From NCBI GenBank assembly GCA_029547205.1, contig JAKPPT010000093.1, positions 1 through 44,607 on the forward strand: 44,607 nucleotides of DNA, given 5' to 3'. The DNA comes from Spirochaetota bacterium. Lineage in GTDB: Bacteria; Spirochaetota; Spirochaetia; Treponematales; UBA12059. The notes beneath the pieces were generated by a model, which made no database searches, was not told the origin of the DNA, and saw only the letters and a list, made by a program, of their open reading frames with translations. Of the stretch, positions 7,554 through 16,653 are shown piece after piece (the stretch's first letter is position 1; each line of letters starts with the position of its first letter). The translations under genes and the position numbers were made by a program.

Positions 7554-8096
7554 ATGCGCCAGCTTGACACTATAGAAGAAGTACTAATTAGCGAACTGGG
7601 AAATGCTGTCATATTTAAAGCATTGACGATTGAAGAACTTCGTCATTTGATACCTATTTGCGAAGAATGGGAATATGCACGTGATGAGATTATTATTACA
7701 CAAGATTCAATAAGCAGATATCTCTATATTTTACTTGCAGGAAAAGTAGAAGTTACGGTAAAAGGAAAAGAAAAAGAGACAATAGCGATATCAACAATAC
7801 AACCGGGTGAAGTGTTTGGAGAAGCATCAATTTTTATGGATGTGCGCCGTATTGCAACAGTAAGCGCAAAAGAGGAATCACGAATTCTCAGCATTTCAAG
7901 AGAAAAACTCTTTGCGTTTTGTAATGATCACCCGAAAACAGGATTAAAAATATTTACGTTTATCATATACAGCTTGCTGCGCAGGCTCGATTCTATCAAT
8001 CAAGATCTGGCATATGAACGCGAGACAGCAGTAACTGAGGAAGACCTTGAAGCGCTCAAAAAACTGTTTCCTGTTTCCCTCGACGATATGTTTTAA
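7554..8096 (+). CDS. Cyclic-nucleotide-binding-domain protein
   Basis: The product is 180 residues. Residues 20-140 form a cNMP-binding beta-roll: DEIIITQDSISRYLYILLAGKVEVTV, then a phosphate-binding-cassette-like PGEVFGEASIFMDVRRIATVSA. In that cassette the Gly-Glu and Arg positions resemble true cyclic-nucleotide binders. There is no helix-turn-helix; a short helical tail (EEDLEALKKLF) replaces it, so it is not a CRP-type transcription factor. It more likely acts as a regulatory or adaptor subunit. AAGGAG precedes the ATG. TTGATT at 7504 with TATAGT/TAGTAT-like sequences at 7525-7535 is a likely promoter. Ligand and partner are unknown. Confidence 0.85.
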   Translation: MRQLDTIEEVLISELGNAVIFKALTIEELRHLIPICEEWEYARDEIIITQDSISRYLYILLAGKVEVTVKGKEKETIAISTIQPGEVFGEASIFMDVRRIATVSAKEESRILSISREKLFAFCNDHPKTGLKIFTFIIYSLLRRLDSINQDLAYERETAVTEEDLEALKKLFPVSLDDMF

Positions 8097-8117
8097 TGGC
8101 ATTATGAGGTCACCTGC

Positions 8118-8283
8118 TTAGTGTCCTGAAAATTGTGAAATCGCTGTTTTTGATTACTCCTCACCTGGTTTTTACAGAAAGCATGCAATATATAGTGTAG
8201 TATGAAACTCTATGTACTAAATATTGTATAGGTGTAAGTATGCACAAGCTTCCTGACACTAAGCACAAGCTTCCTGACACTAA
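8118..8283. mobile_element. MITE-like element E4
   Basis: The left terminus TTAGTGTCCTGAAAATTGTG starts at 8118. The right terminus is the inverse GCTTCCTGACACTAA, duplicated in tandem. Inner segments CAATATATAGTGTAGTA and TACTAAATATTGTATAG are imperfect inverted repeats of each other. There is no gene inside. It lies upstream of the large OmpA-type gene. Confidence 0.7.
8242..8283. repeat. Perfect 21-bp tandem duplication of the E4 right terminus
   Basis: The sequence at 8242-8262 (starting GCACAAGC and ending GACACTAA) is repeated exactly at 8263-8283. Each copy is a complete terminal repeat of the element family. Confidence 0.9.
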
Positions 8284-8413
8284 ATAAACTTTGCTTATAA
8301 GATTAGGTGTGATATATTGTACATATTACTATGTCTATAAGTTTTACAAAAATGTATGGGAACCATTCTATAACACTGTAGTTAACTATATAAATTGCAA
8401 TGAGAGAGGTATC

Positions 8414-11400
8414 ATGATGAAAAGAATTGTTGCACTGAGTTTGGTCTTGCTCTTAGCGATTACTGCAATGGCATTTGACCCTCCAGCTGGAGGAGATGGG
8501 CTTCCCTTTATGTGGACGCCGTATCTGGCGGGAGGTAGCATGTCGGTTGCTTCGCTGTTTGGTCCGGGTGCTGATTATCTTAACCCGTCAGCATCTGGTT
8601 TGTTGCAGCGGGTTACGCTCGATGTCGGATATCTTGCACTGACTGGTTTGGGTACCGAACAGGGACTGGGTACAGGTGTAAATCTCGGTATCGCAATTCC
8701 GCAACCGTATGGAGTTTGGACGTTTGGTCTCAATTTTCTTTCAAGCCCGCCTGAACTGGCTTCGCTTCCTATAGGCACACTGTTTGGAGGAAGGATAGGG
8801 CTTGCAAAGGATGTATACCCTAATTTTCTCGTGGGTCTCGGTGTTCGCATGCTGTTGGGGAGCAACGGCAATAGCGATTGGGGACTCGGCGCGGATATCG
8901 GTGTGCTGCACCTTTTAGGAAAAGTAGGCTTTCTCCAGAATGCCCGATATGGTATAGCTGTTCGCAATATGGGAAAGGGTTTTGCACCGGTTGGACTTGT
9001 TGGTTATAACGGAACACAGGCTACAGCATACGATTCCCCATTTACTCTGGCTCTGGGTTTTGCAGGTGACCTTTTTAATGACACAAAGACAGGTTTCCGG
9101 ATTGGAAGCTCTATCGATTTCTATTTCCCAACATTTCAGAATCTGGTGTTTGCAACTGGTATTGAATTTGCTTATAAAAATATTGTATCTGCAAAAATTG
9201 GATGGGATATCAACGTGGGAGAAGCTGTCGCAAATGTGCCGCGTGATTTATATCCATCGTTTAGTGTAATGGCAACAATTCCTATCTCTCGAAAAGCCGA
9301 TGACTCGTTTATTTCCCAACAAGGATGGGATAAATCAGAACTACAGCCGATTGTTTCTGCACGGCCGCTCTACAATGGTATCTGGTCGATAGGCGGAGGC
9401 GCTACTATGCCATTAGGTGTTGTTGATAAGACACCGCCAAAAATTGCTGATAAGTATCCGGAAACAAAATACGATGCATACTACATGAGTCCCAATAACG
9501 ATGGTGTCCTGGATACCATCGAGATTCCAATAACCATTACAGATTCACGGTATGTTAAGTCTTATTCATTCAAAATATACAACGAAGCTGGTGAACTTGT
9601 GAGAACAATCGTAAATAAAGAAGCACTTCCTGAGTCTGTTTCTTTTGGTGATTTCTTTAAACGGCTTATCTATGTAAAAAAAGGAATACCAATACCACAG
9701 AGCCTCATCTGGAATGGAATCAATGATGCTGGCGCTGTTGTGCCAGATGGCGTGTACTTTTATGAGATAGAGGCTATTGATGATAATGGTAACAAAGCTG
9801 TTACCGAACGAAAAAAGTTTATTGTCGATAACACACATCCTGAAATTACTATCAACGTGTCAGCTGATAGTTCTGGTTTAATTTTTAGCCCCGATGGTGA
9901 TGGGAATAAAGATATACTCACAGTAAAACAGAGTGGCAGTTCAGAAGATCTCTGGAAATTAGAGGTGATTGACCTCTCAGGCACAGTCATACGTACCATT
10001 GAAGTAAAAAATTCATCACCTGGAAATTTTGTATGGGATGGTAAAGATAATGCAGATGTTGTGGTCCCCGATGGTATCTATTCGTATAGAATTTCTGCAA
10101 CTGATCGCGCAGGGAATGTTACAACAAAGAAAGTTGATAATATTATAATCAATACGCAGCAGCCTCCAGTCGGTTTTTCAATCAGTACCAATGCATTTAG
10201 TCCCAATGGTGATACTGTTAAAGATACCGTAACATTTACCATTAGTGTTCCTGTTAAGACAGGGCTTTCAAGTTGGTCACTGTCTGTACTGGACAGTAAA
10301 GGTACCGCAGTATGGGAACTTAACGGGAACGAGGCATCTAGCCTCAAAGATAGTTTTGTTTTTGCCGGTCTTGATTCCTCAGGTAAGACGTTACCGGAAG
10401 GACAGTATCAGGCTAAACTTGCGGTTAAATATGTGAACGGTCATAGTCCTGAAATTGTAAGCCCGCTCTTTACGCTTGATGTAACGAGGCCGAATGCTGT
10501 CATCAAACTTGATAGAATTGCGTTTAATCCGCTTGCCGGAGGCGATCAACAGCTTGTGATTACACAGACTGCATCAAAAGAGGACAGGTGGATAGCTGAG
10601 ATAATCAATGCAGAAAATACCGTTGTGAGGAGCTGGACTTTTATTGATATGCCAGAGGCAACACTAATATGGGATGGTGCTGATGACAACGGAAAAGTTG
10701 TAAAAGACGGATTGTATCGGTATAAAATTTCCGCAGTAGATCGGGCTGGGAATGAATTTAGTGTAACATCACAGGCAGTTACTGTTGATACTGCTCAAAA
10801 GCAGGTACGGCTTGCTCTCGATAAGCGTGCATTCAGTCCTAACAACGATAAGGCAAAAGATGATGTAGTGCTCTTACCTGAGGTTGCATCAAATGATCGT
10901 GTACGTTCATGGAGTGTTACTGTAGTTGATGAAAAAGGTACTGTTGTGCGCACTTTTAAGGGTACCGGAAAAGTTCCTGACAAAATAACATGGGATGGTA
11001 AAAATGATCGAGCCGAACTCGCCTCTGATGGATTGTATACCGCAAATCTGGAAGTTCAGTATATTACAAATGAAATTGAAAGAGCTGCTTCATTCAAAGT
11101 AATGCTCGATACAACTCCACCGCAGGCAAAAGTTTCAACACAGTATCTTGTTTTCAGTCCCAATGGGGATAAACAAAAGGATACGCTCGCTATTGAGCAG
11201 GACTCAGTGCCTGGTGATGATTGGGAAGGCGCTATTATCGATGCAAAAGGCACAGTCGTAAAACAGTTTGTCTGGAAAAATAAAGCTGTAACGTTCGAGT
11301 GGGATGGCACTGATAATCAGGGGAATAAGGTACCTGATGGCACATACTCATACAGATTGTCTGCAACAGATGCAGCTGGAAACAAAGCAGAAACAATTGT

Positions 11401-12514
11401 GCGCGGCATCGTGCTTGATACAAGAACGGCTGATGCATACCTTACCGTTGATAATTCCGGCTTTAGTCCTAATGGCACGGTAAAGACTATTACGGTTGGC
11501 GTTGTGGTAACACTAAAAGACGGCGTCGATACATGGAAGCTTGCAATTGTGGATGATGCAGGAAAAGAGTACAGATCTGTAACAGGAAAGGGTGGTACTA
11601 CCATACCTGCTACGTTTGTATGGGACGGAAAAGCTGATACCGGGCTTGCTCCTGATGGTACCTATAAAGCTCTCTTAACAGCAAATTACACTCGAGGCGA
11701 TCGGTTAAGTGCTGCCTCTTCTGCATTTGTTCTTGATTCGACAGGCCCTAAAGTAGCAATAAAGGTAACACCAGAACTCTTTAGTCCTGATAATGATGGT
11801 GTAGATGATGAGCTTCAAATTGCGCTTTCAATCGCTGAACCGAATGGTATTGATACCTGGCGATTCGAGATAAATGAAGTATCAGTTGATGAAGGCACAG
11901 GCGCTGCACGAAAAGAGCGTGGGTTCTTTAGCTGGTCAGGACGTGGAAAACCTGCAGATCGATTAACGTGGGATGGACGCTCATCAAAAGGTGAACTTGT
12001 CGAAGCTGCAACCGATTATCTCTATCGCTTAACTGTTGTCGACATGTATGGTAACCGAACAGTAACAGAAGGCATGATAACCACAGATGTCCTCGTAATT
12101 CGTGATGGTGACAGGCTTAAAATTAAAGTGCCTTCAATAGTGTTCCGTGCAGGTTTTGCCGATTTTAAGGATCTTACACCGGAGATAATTGCACGAAATG
12201 ATGCAGTATTGCGCCGTATTGCACAGATACTCAACCGTTTTAAGGAGTACAACATTAGAATCGAAGGGCACGCTAATAACGTGTCTAAAATAAATGGAAG
12301 ACCGCAAGCAGAGATTGATAAAGAAGAGCGAGAGGTCGTGATACCATTATCTGAAGCGCGTGCGCGTGCAATCATGCAAAAGCTTATACAGTTTGGTGTC
12401 GATCCAAAACGGTTATCGGTACTTGGACGCGGTTCGAGCGAACCGGTAGTTAGCTTTACCGATGCAGAAAACCGCTGGAAGAACAGGCGTGTTGAGTTTA
12501 TTTTAATAAAATAA
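8414..12514 (+). CDS. Large envelope protein: barrel-like N-terminus, FlgD/Ig-like repeats, C-terminal OmpA domain
   Basis: The start is ATG 8414 (or 8417), because a GAGAGG site precedes it and a signal peptide begins there (MMKRIVALSLVLLLAITAMA). The mature product is about 1340 residues. Residues 20-320 are glycine- and aromatic-rich beta strands (LGLGVRMLLGSNG, GFRIGSSIDFYFP) like an outer-membrane barrel of the PorV/UPF0164 kind. Residues about 340-1230 contain about eight FlgD/gliding-type Ig modules. Each starts with an aspartate-rich motif (SPNNDGVLDT, SPDGDGNKDI, SPNGDTVKDT, SPNNDKAKDD, SPNGDKQKDT, SPDNDGVDDE, plus degenerate copies) and includes WDGKDN-like and PDGTYSYRL-like turns. 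The last 120 residues are an OmpA peptidoglycan-binding domain (IRIEGHANN, then LSEARARAIMQKL, then GRGSSEP and NRRVEFI). It probably spans from the outer membrane to the cell wall. Confidence 0.88.
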   Translation: MMKRIVALSLVLLLAITAMAFDPPAGGDGLPFMWTPYLAGGSMSVASLFGPGADYLNPSASGLLQRVTLDVGYLALTGLGTEQGLGTGVNLGIAIPQPYGVWTFGLNFLSSPPELASLPIGTLFGGRIGLAKDVYPNFLVGLGVRMLLGSNGNSDWGLGADIGVLHLLGKVGFLQNARYGIAVRNMGKGFAPVGLVGYNGTQATAYDSPFTLALGFAGDLFNDTKTGFRIGSSIDFYFPTFQNLVFATGIEFAYKNIVSAKIGWDINVGEAVANVPRDLYPSFSVMATIPISRKADDSFISQQGWDKSELQPIVSARPLYNGIWSIGGGATMPLGVVDKTPPKIADKYPETKYDAYYMSPNNDGVLDTIEIPITITDSRYVKSYSFKIYNEAGELVRTIVNKEALPESVSFGDFFKRLIYVKKGIPIPQSLIWNGINDAGAVVPDGVYFYEIEAIDDNGNKAVTERKKFIVDNTHPEITINVSADSSGLIFSPDGDGNKDILTVKQSGSSEDLWKLEVIDLSGTVIRTIEVKNSSPGNFVWDGKDNADVVVPDGIYSYRISATDRAGNVTTKKVDNIIINTQQPPVGFSISTNAFSPNGDTVKDTVTFTISVPVKTGLSSWSLSVLDSKGTAVWELNGNEASSLKDSFVFAGLDSSGKTLPEGQYQAKLAVKYVNGHSPEIVSPLFTLDVTRPNAVIKLDRIAFNPLAGGDQQLVITQTASKEDRWIAEIINAENTVVRSWTFIDMPEATLIWDGADDNGKVVKDGLYRYKISAVDRAGNEFSVTSQAVTVDTAQKQVRLALDKRAFSPNNDKAKDDVVLLPEVASNDRVRSWSVTVVDEKGTVVRTFKGTGKVPDKITWDGKNDRAELASDGLYTANLEVQYITNEIERAASFKVMLDTTPPQAKVSTQYLVFSPNGDKQKDTLAIEQDSVPGDDWEGAIIDAKGTVVKQFVWKNKAVTFEWDGTDNQGNKVPDGTYSYRLSATDAAGNKAETIVRGIVLDTRTADAYLTVDNSGFSPNGTVKTITVGVVVTLKDGVDTWKLAIVDDAGKEYRSVTGKGGTTIPATFVWDGKADTGLAPDGTYKALLTANYTRGDRLSAASSAFVLDSTGPKVAIKVTPELFSPDNDGVDDELQIALSIAEPNGIDTWRFEINEVSVDEGTGAARKERGFFSWSGRGKPADRLTWDGRSSKGELVEAATDYLYRLTVVDMYGNRTVTEGMITTDVLVIRDGDRLKIKVPSIVFRAGFADFKDLTPEIIARNDAVLRRIAQILNRFKEYNIRIEGHANNVSKINGRPQAEIDKEEREVVIPLSEARARAIMQKLIQFGVDPKRLSVLGRGSSEPVVSFTDAENRWKNRRVEFILIK

Positions 12515-12557
12515 AAGCAGATGTTCGGTGACGGGCATCCTGTCACAAGGTTTATTG

Positions 12558-12592
12558 AAAGCCGGCGCTTAACTGTGCCGGCTTTTTATTTT
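12558..12592 (+). terminator. Intrinsic terminator after the OmpA-type gene
   Basis: AAAGCCGGC (12558-12566) pairs with GCCGGCTTT (12577-12585), followed by TTATTTTA. A strong GC-rich stem with T-rich tail, about 45 bases after the stop codon. Confidence 0.88.
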
Positions 12593-12596
12593 ATGC

Positions 12597-12762
12597 TTAG
12601 TGTCAGGAAAAATGTGAAATGGTGCTTGTGAACACTACTGTTTTGATTTTTGATAGAAAGTATCCAATATATTGTATGGCATATAAATAAGACCACTAAA
12701 TATTGTGTTGATACTTTTATTCACAAGCTTCGAGGCACTAATCACAAGCTTCGAGACACTAA
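12597..12762. mobile_element. MITE-like element E5
   Basis: The left terminus TTAGTGTCAGGAAAAATGTG starts at 12597, directly after the terminator. The right terminus GCTTCGAGACACTAA ends at 12762 and is preceded by a second near-identical copy. The interior shares GAAAGTATCCAATATATTGT-like sequence with E6 and E4. It lies directly upstream of the DUF2156 gene. Confidence 0.7.
12721..12762. repeat. 21-bp tandem duplication of the E5 right terminus, one mismatch
   Basis: 12721-12741 and 12742-12762 are the same terminal repeat (starting TCACAAGCTTCGAG), differing at one base (GGCACTAA versus GACACTAA). Confidence 0.9.
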
Positions 12763-12823
12763 TCTGGTATTAATTATTTTAGAAAGAATTGAAAAAAAAA
12801 ATGATTTACAGTACTCTTACCTC

Positions 12824-13702
12824 ATGATCAAATTCTACCCTGATTTTTTGCCTATCGAACTTTCAATGAAAAAAGAGTTCCATCCGGCTCTCAATCTGCT
12901 TGAAGATGGAATTTCAGAATTTACCTTTGCAGGTTTGTATCTTTTTCGTAATACATATCATTACGAGGTTGCAAAACTGCCTGATCGCGGATTTATTATC
13001 CGTGGCATAAAAAACGGCGAAAAGTTTTTCTTTACTCCCTGTTGCCTTCCTGGAAATGAATTTTTGACTGAGCTCTTTAAGGAGTACCGATATCTAAAAA
13101 ACATGTCGGAATCTCAATGCAAAAGAGAACGTATACGACTTGAAATGGCTGGATTTTATGTCATGGAAGATAGAGATAATTTTGATTACTACTATAACAG
13201 GCAGGATCTGGCAGAACTAACCGGAAAGGCATACCATAAAAAACGCAATCTGGTAAACGCATTTCTCAACAACTACCATTACGAACAGCGAAATCTTGAT
13301 ATGACAACGCTTAACGATGGCTTTTATATTCTCGATAAGTGGCGTGAAGAAAAAGGAGAAGATGGCGATTACTATGCAAACCGGGAAGCGCTCGAATTGT
13401 ATAATGAGCTAGAGCTTAAAGGGTCTATATTTTATGTAGAGAATGAACCTGCAGGCCTTGTAATTGGTGAGCCGCTTGCAAAGGCAAGAATGTTTGCTGT
13501 TCATTTTGAAAAAGGGTTAAGTAAATATAAAGGAATTTATCAGTTTATCAATCAGGCTTTTGCTCAGACTTTGCCGCGAACCTATCACTATATTAATCGA
13601 GAGCAGGACCTCGGTGATCCTGGTTTACGACAGGCAAAGATGACGTATCGGCCACAGGGATTTGTAAAAAAGTATCGAGTGTATCAATCAAAACCTGTGT
13701 AA
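12824..13702 (+). CDS. DUF2156 domain protein (phosphatidylglycerol lysyltransferase C-terminal-like)
   Basis: The product is 292 residues from ATG 12824. The frame is open back into element E5, but that part shows no protein character and is not included; no clear ribosome-binding site was found. It shows the DUF2156 GNAT-like fold. FTFAGLYLFRNTYHYEVAKL lies at the N-terminus. GKAYHKKRNLVNAFLNNYHYE in the middle is the family-typical substrate-loop segment. FAVHFEKGLSKYKGIYQFINQAFAQTL and INREQDLGDPGLRQAKMTYRPQGFVKKY at the C-terminus are the strongest family signature. The family includes aminoacyl-transfer domains related to MprF; the exact reaction of this stand-alone form is unknown. It is upstream of glnN in the same direction, 42 bases away. 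Confidence 0.75.
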   Translation: MIKFYPDFLPIELSMKKEFHPALNLLEDGISEFTFAGLYLFRNTYHYEVAKLPDRGFIIRGIKNGEKFFFTPCCLPGNEFLTELFKEYRYLKNMSESQCKRERIRLEMAGFYVMEDRDNFDYYYNRQDLAELTGKAYHKKRNLVNAFLNNYHYEQRNLDMTTLNDGFYILDKWREEKGEDGDYYANREALELYNELELKGSIFYVENEPAGLVIGEPLAKARMFAVHFEKGLSKYKGIYQFINQAFAQTLPRTYHYINREQDLGDPGLRQAKMTYRPQGFVKKYRVYQSKPV

Positions 13703-13744
13703 GCTGGTTTACCTGATATAACGTAAGTTTTTAGCGGAGGAAAA

Positions 13745-15868
13745 ATGAAACACAGGAGGGAGCAAGCACACAAAAAAAAGCTTGCATATGGTGAGTACCG
13801 ATTTTGCGATAGAATAATGCGCGAACGGTTGCCTGCATCTGTATATGAGGAGATAAAAAAAGTGCAGGCTGGTAAAAAAGAGTTAACGTTAGAGATTGCT
13901 GAGACTGTGGCCGGTGCCATGAAGGATTGGGCAATTGAGTATGGTGCGACACACTATACTCATTGGTTCCAGCCTTTGACTGGTCGTACGGCAGAAAAAC
14001 ATGATTCGTTTATTCGCCCGCTCGGTGATGGTAGTGTGCTTATGGAGTTTTCTGGTAAAGAACTCATCAAAGGAGAATCTGATGCATCGAGCTTTCCATC
14101 TGGCGGGCTTCGTGCTACATTTGAAGCACGTGGCTACACTGCATGGGATACGACGAGTCCTGCATTCCTTAAAGAAGATCCGCAGGGAGTAACACTCTAT
14201 ATTCCGACAGCCTTTATTTCCTATAATGGTGAAGCACTCGACAAAAAGGTGCCTCTCTTGCGTTCAATCAATGCGCTTGCAAAACAGACGCAACGTATTT
14301 TGAAATTATTTGGAATTAATAGCGAAGCACGAGTGCTTCCGACAGTAGGACCTGAACAGGAGTATTTTTTAATAGAAAAAACTCTGTATGCACAGCGTCC
14401 TGATCTCAGGTTTTGCGGGAGAACAATTCTTGGCTGTTCTGCACCAAAGGGGCAGGAGCTAGAAGATCATTACTATGGACAAATTCCTGAACGAGTTGCA
14501 ATTTTCATGCGAGACTTGAACCAGGAATTGTGGCGGCTCGGTGTCTCTGCAAAGACTCAGCATAAAGAGGTTGCGCCAAATCAATTTGAAATAGCAACAG
14601 TGTATGGACCCGCAAATGTTGCTGCCGATGACAATCAGCTTGTTATGGAAACAATACAAAAAGTTGCACAGCACCATGGGCTTGTCGCATTGCTCCATGA
14701 AAAACCATTTGCAGGAGTAAACGGTTCAGGTAAGCACATTAACTGGTCTATAAGCTATGATAACAAGAATCTTCTCGAGCCCGGGAACGAGCCCGCTACT
14801 AATTTATTATTTCTCATAACACTTACTGCAATACTCACAGCAGTAGATAGACATGCATCACTTTTGCGTGCAACCGTTGCAAGTGCAGGAAATGATCTCA
14901 GACTTGGTGCAAATGAAGCTCCTCCAGCGATAGTTTCGATTTTCCTGGGAGATGAATTAACTGCAATTATGGATCATTTAGGATCGGGAAATAAAAAATT
15001 ACCAAACTGCAGTGATGCCCTAACTATGGATGCGACACAGCTTCCAAAACTGCCGCGTGACATTTCTGATAGAAATAGAACGAGTCCTTTTGCATTTACT
15101 GGCAATAAATTTGAATTTAGAATGGCTCCTTCAAGTGAATCAATCTCAACAGCCGTCGCAGTTCTCAATGCAGCGGTAGCATCTGTTTTTGAAGAATTTG
15201 CCGATAGGCTTGAACAGGTTCCCTGTCTCGAGGATGCAGTATATTCACTTGTGGCAGAGTATTGGAAAAAATATAATCGTGTTGTCTTTAATGGAAATGG
15301 TTATTCCAAAGAGTGGGTAGAAGAAGCAAAACGGAGAGGGCTCCCAAATCTTTCTGATAGCGTGAGTGCTTTTTCTGCATGGTCTGACCCTGTAAACGTA
15401 GCTATGCTCAAAAAGCAAGGGATATTCTCACAGGAAGAGCTTCATGGAATTCAGCATGTCGAGTATGAAACATACACAAAACGAATCCTCATAGAAGCAA
15501 AGACAATGCAGGATATGATAGAACGTCATATTCTTCCTGCGGTTCGTGAATATTTAGTCGAACTCATTGAATGGAATATGATGACAGGTGATACGGGTCT
15601 CAATGAGCTAGAACTAATTGGTCAGGAACGAGTTAAAACTTTTGCTGAACAGAGTGCTCTGCTTGAAAATGAATTTTCTAAATTTAAACAACAGGTAGCT
15701 TCAATTAGCCATTCCTGTAAACCTTACGAGGAGCAGGCTGTTGATGCTCGAGAGATTCTAGTTCCAGCAATGGTTCGGGTCCGTGCCGCTTCGGATGTAC
15801 TTGAATCTATGATGCCCGCTGATCGCTGGCCATTCCCTGGTTATACAAAATTGCTTTTTGAAATTTAA
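13745..15868 (+). CDS. glnN: Glutamine synthetase type III
   Basis: It catalyses ATP-dependent synthesis of glutamine from glutamate and ammonia in the cytoplasm. The product is 707 residues, matching the long GSIII class (about 700) and not GSI (about 450-470). The family signatures are visible: THYTHWFQPLTGRTAEKHDSF-like N-terminal segment, PTVGPEQEYFLIE (metal and glutamate site), KEVAPNQFEIA, NGSGKHINWS (ATP and ammonium region), and LRLGANEAPPAIVSIFLG. The C-terminal extension is helical. The ATG at 13745 is preceded by GGAGG with 5 bases spacing. An amidotransferase gene follows 14 bases after the stop, so the two are probably co-transcribed. Confidence 0.97.
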   Translation: MKHRREQAHKKKLAYGEYRFCDRIMRERLPASVYEEIKKVQAGKKELTLEIAETVAGAMKDWAIEYGATHYTHWFQPLTGRTAEKHDSFIRPLGDGSVLMEFSGKELIKGESDASSFPSGGLRATFEARGYTAWDTTSPAFLKEDPQGVTLYIPTAFISYNGEALDKKVPLLRSINALAKQTQRILKLFGINSEARVLPTVGPEQEYFLIEKTLYAQRPDLRFCGRTILGCSAPKGQELEDHYYGQIPERVAIFMRDLNQELWRLGVSAKTQHKEVAPNQFEIATVYGPANVAADDNQLVMETIQKVAQHHGLVALLHEKPFAGVNGSGKHINWSISYDNKNLLEPGNEPATNLLFLITLTAILTAVDRHASLLRATVASAGNDLRLGANEAPPAIVSIFLGDELTAIMDHLGSGNKKLPNCSDALTMDATQLPKLPRDISDRNRTSPFAFTGNKFEFRMAPSSESISTAVAVLNAAVASVFEEFADRLEQVPCLEDAVYSLVAEYWKKYNRVVFNGNGYSKEWVEEAKRRGLPNLSDSVSAFSAWSDPVNVAMLKKQGIFSQEELHGIQHVEYETYTKRILIEAKTMQDMIERHILPAVREYLVELIEWNMMTGDTGLNELELIGQERVKTFAEQSALLENEFSKFKQQVASISHSCKPYEEQAVDAREILVPAMVRVRAASDVLESMMPADRWPFPGYTKLLFEI

Positions 15869-15882
15869 CATACAGGATTGTC

Positions 15883-16653
15883 ATGGATACAACTGACGCA
15901 AAGCCATTAGAATTCCTCAACATCAGACACTCTCGTCCTGGTTTTTCATTTAACTTTGAAGCAGATACTGAGTTACAGCGTGCTATAAACGCTCATTTTT
16001 CCACGCTGCTTTTTTCAGAGCTTGCAGCAACAAACGCAGCCTATCCTGATCTAACACAGTACGATGCTGTTCTCGTATTTGGCGGAGCAATGTTTGTGCA
16101 TGAAACGCACAAGTATCCATGGCTCCTCGATGAAATGAAGTTTATAGAAGCTGTGCTCAGGGCAGATATTCCGCTTGTGGGTATCTGCCTGGGCGGCCAG
16201 CTCCTTGCGCACGTACTCGGTGCTCGTGTTTATAAGCTCGATCAGCCTGAATTTGGATATCAGGCACTGACGCTAACGCCAGAGGGTCGTCAGTCTTCAA
16301 TTTTTGAGGGCTTTGCCAGTACGTTTACTGCTTTTGAATGGCACTACGAAGGTTTTGATATTCCTCACGGTGCTGTAAAACTGGCTGAAAGTTCTTTTTG
16401 GCCGAATCAGGCATATGCTTATGGAGCGAATGTATTTGGGTTACAATTTCATCTTGAGTTTTCGTATGATCATCTTGCATATATGTTAACAAATGATAAG
16501 TCAGAAGTACCGCATGAAACTGTAGCAGCACGGAGCATTCACGAAACATTAGATGATCGATCAAGCGCTCGTTCCGTTGCGCTTTCAATGCGGCAGCTTA
16601 TCTTGAATATGAGCAGGCTTGCAGCATTAAGACATCAGGAACGAATGAAATGA
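15883..16653 (+). CDS. Class I glutamine amidotransferase-like protein
   Basis: The product is 256 residues. It has the class I triad: nucleophile Cys in GICLGGQLLAHVLGA (about residue 106) and the His-Glu pair in FGLQFHLEFSYDHL (about 190-192). DAVLVFGGAMFVHE gives the oxyanion strand. It is most similar to stand-alone GMP-synthase-like amidotransferases rather than to a subunit of a named pathway; no synthase partner domain is attached. Such proteins release ammonia from glutamine or hydrolyse gamma-glutamyl compounds. It follows glnN by 14 bases in the same direction, suggesting a link to nitrogen metabolism. Its last 19 bases overlap the convergent PAS gene. Confidence 0.85.
   Translation: MDTTDAKPLEFLNIRHSRPGFSFNFEADTELQRAINAHFSTLLFSELAATNAAYPDLTQYDAVLVFGGAMFVHETHKYPWLLDEMKFIEAVLRADIPLVGICLGGQLLAHVLGARVYKLDQPEFGYQALTLTPEGRQSSIFEGFASTFTAFEWHYEGFDIPHGAVKLAESSFWPNQAYAYGANVFGLQFHLEFSYDHLAYMLTNDKSEVPHETVAARSIHETLDDRSSARSVALSMRQLILNMSRLAALRHQERMK

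Noticed and set aside
8291-8413. Upstream extension of the OmpA-type gene
   Set aside because: The GTG/ATG-led extension precedes an obvious signal peptide and lies in AT-rich non-coding sequence; GAGAGG points to 8414.
12650-12823. Upstream extension of the DUF2156 gene into element E5
   Set aside because: The added residues have no family similarity and come from the mobile element; the ATG at 12824 gives the expected N-terminus.
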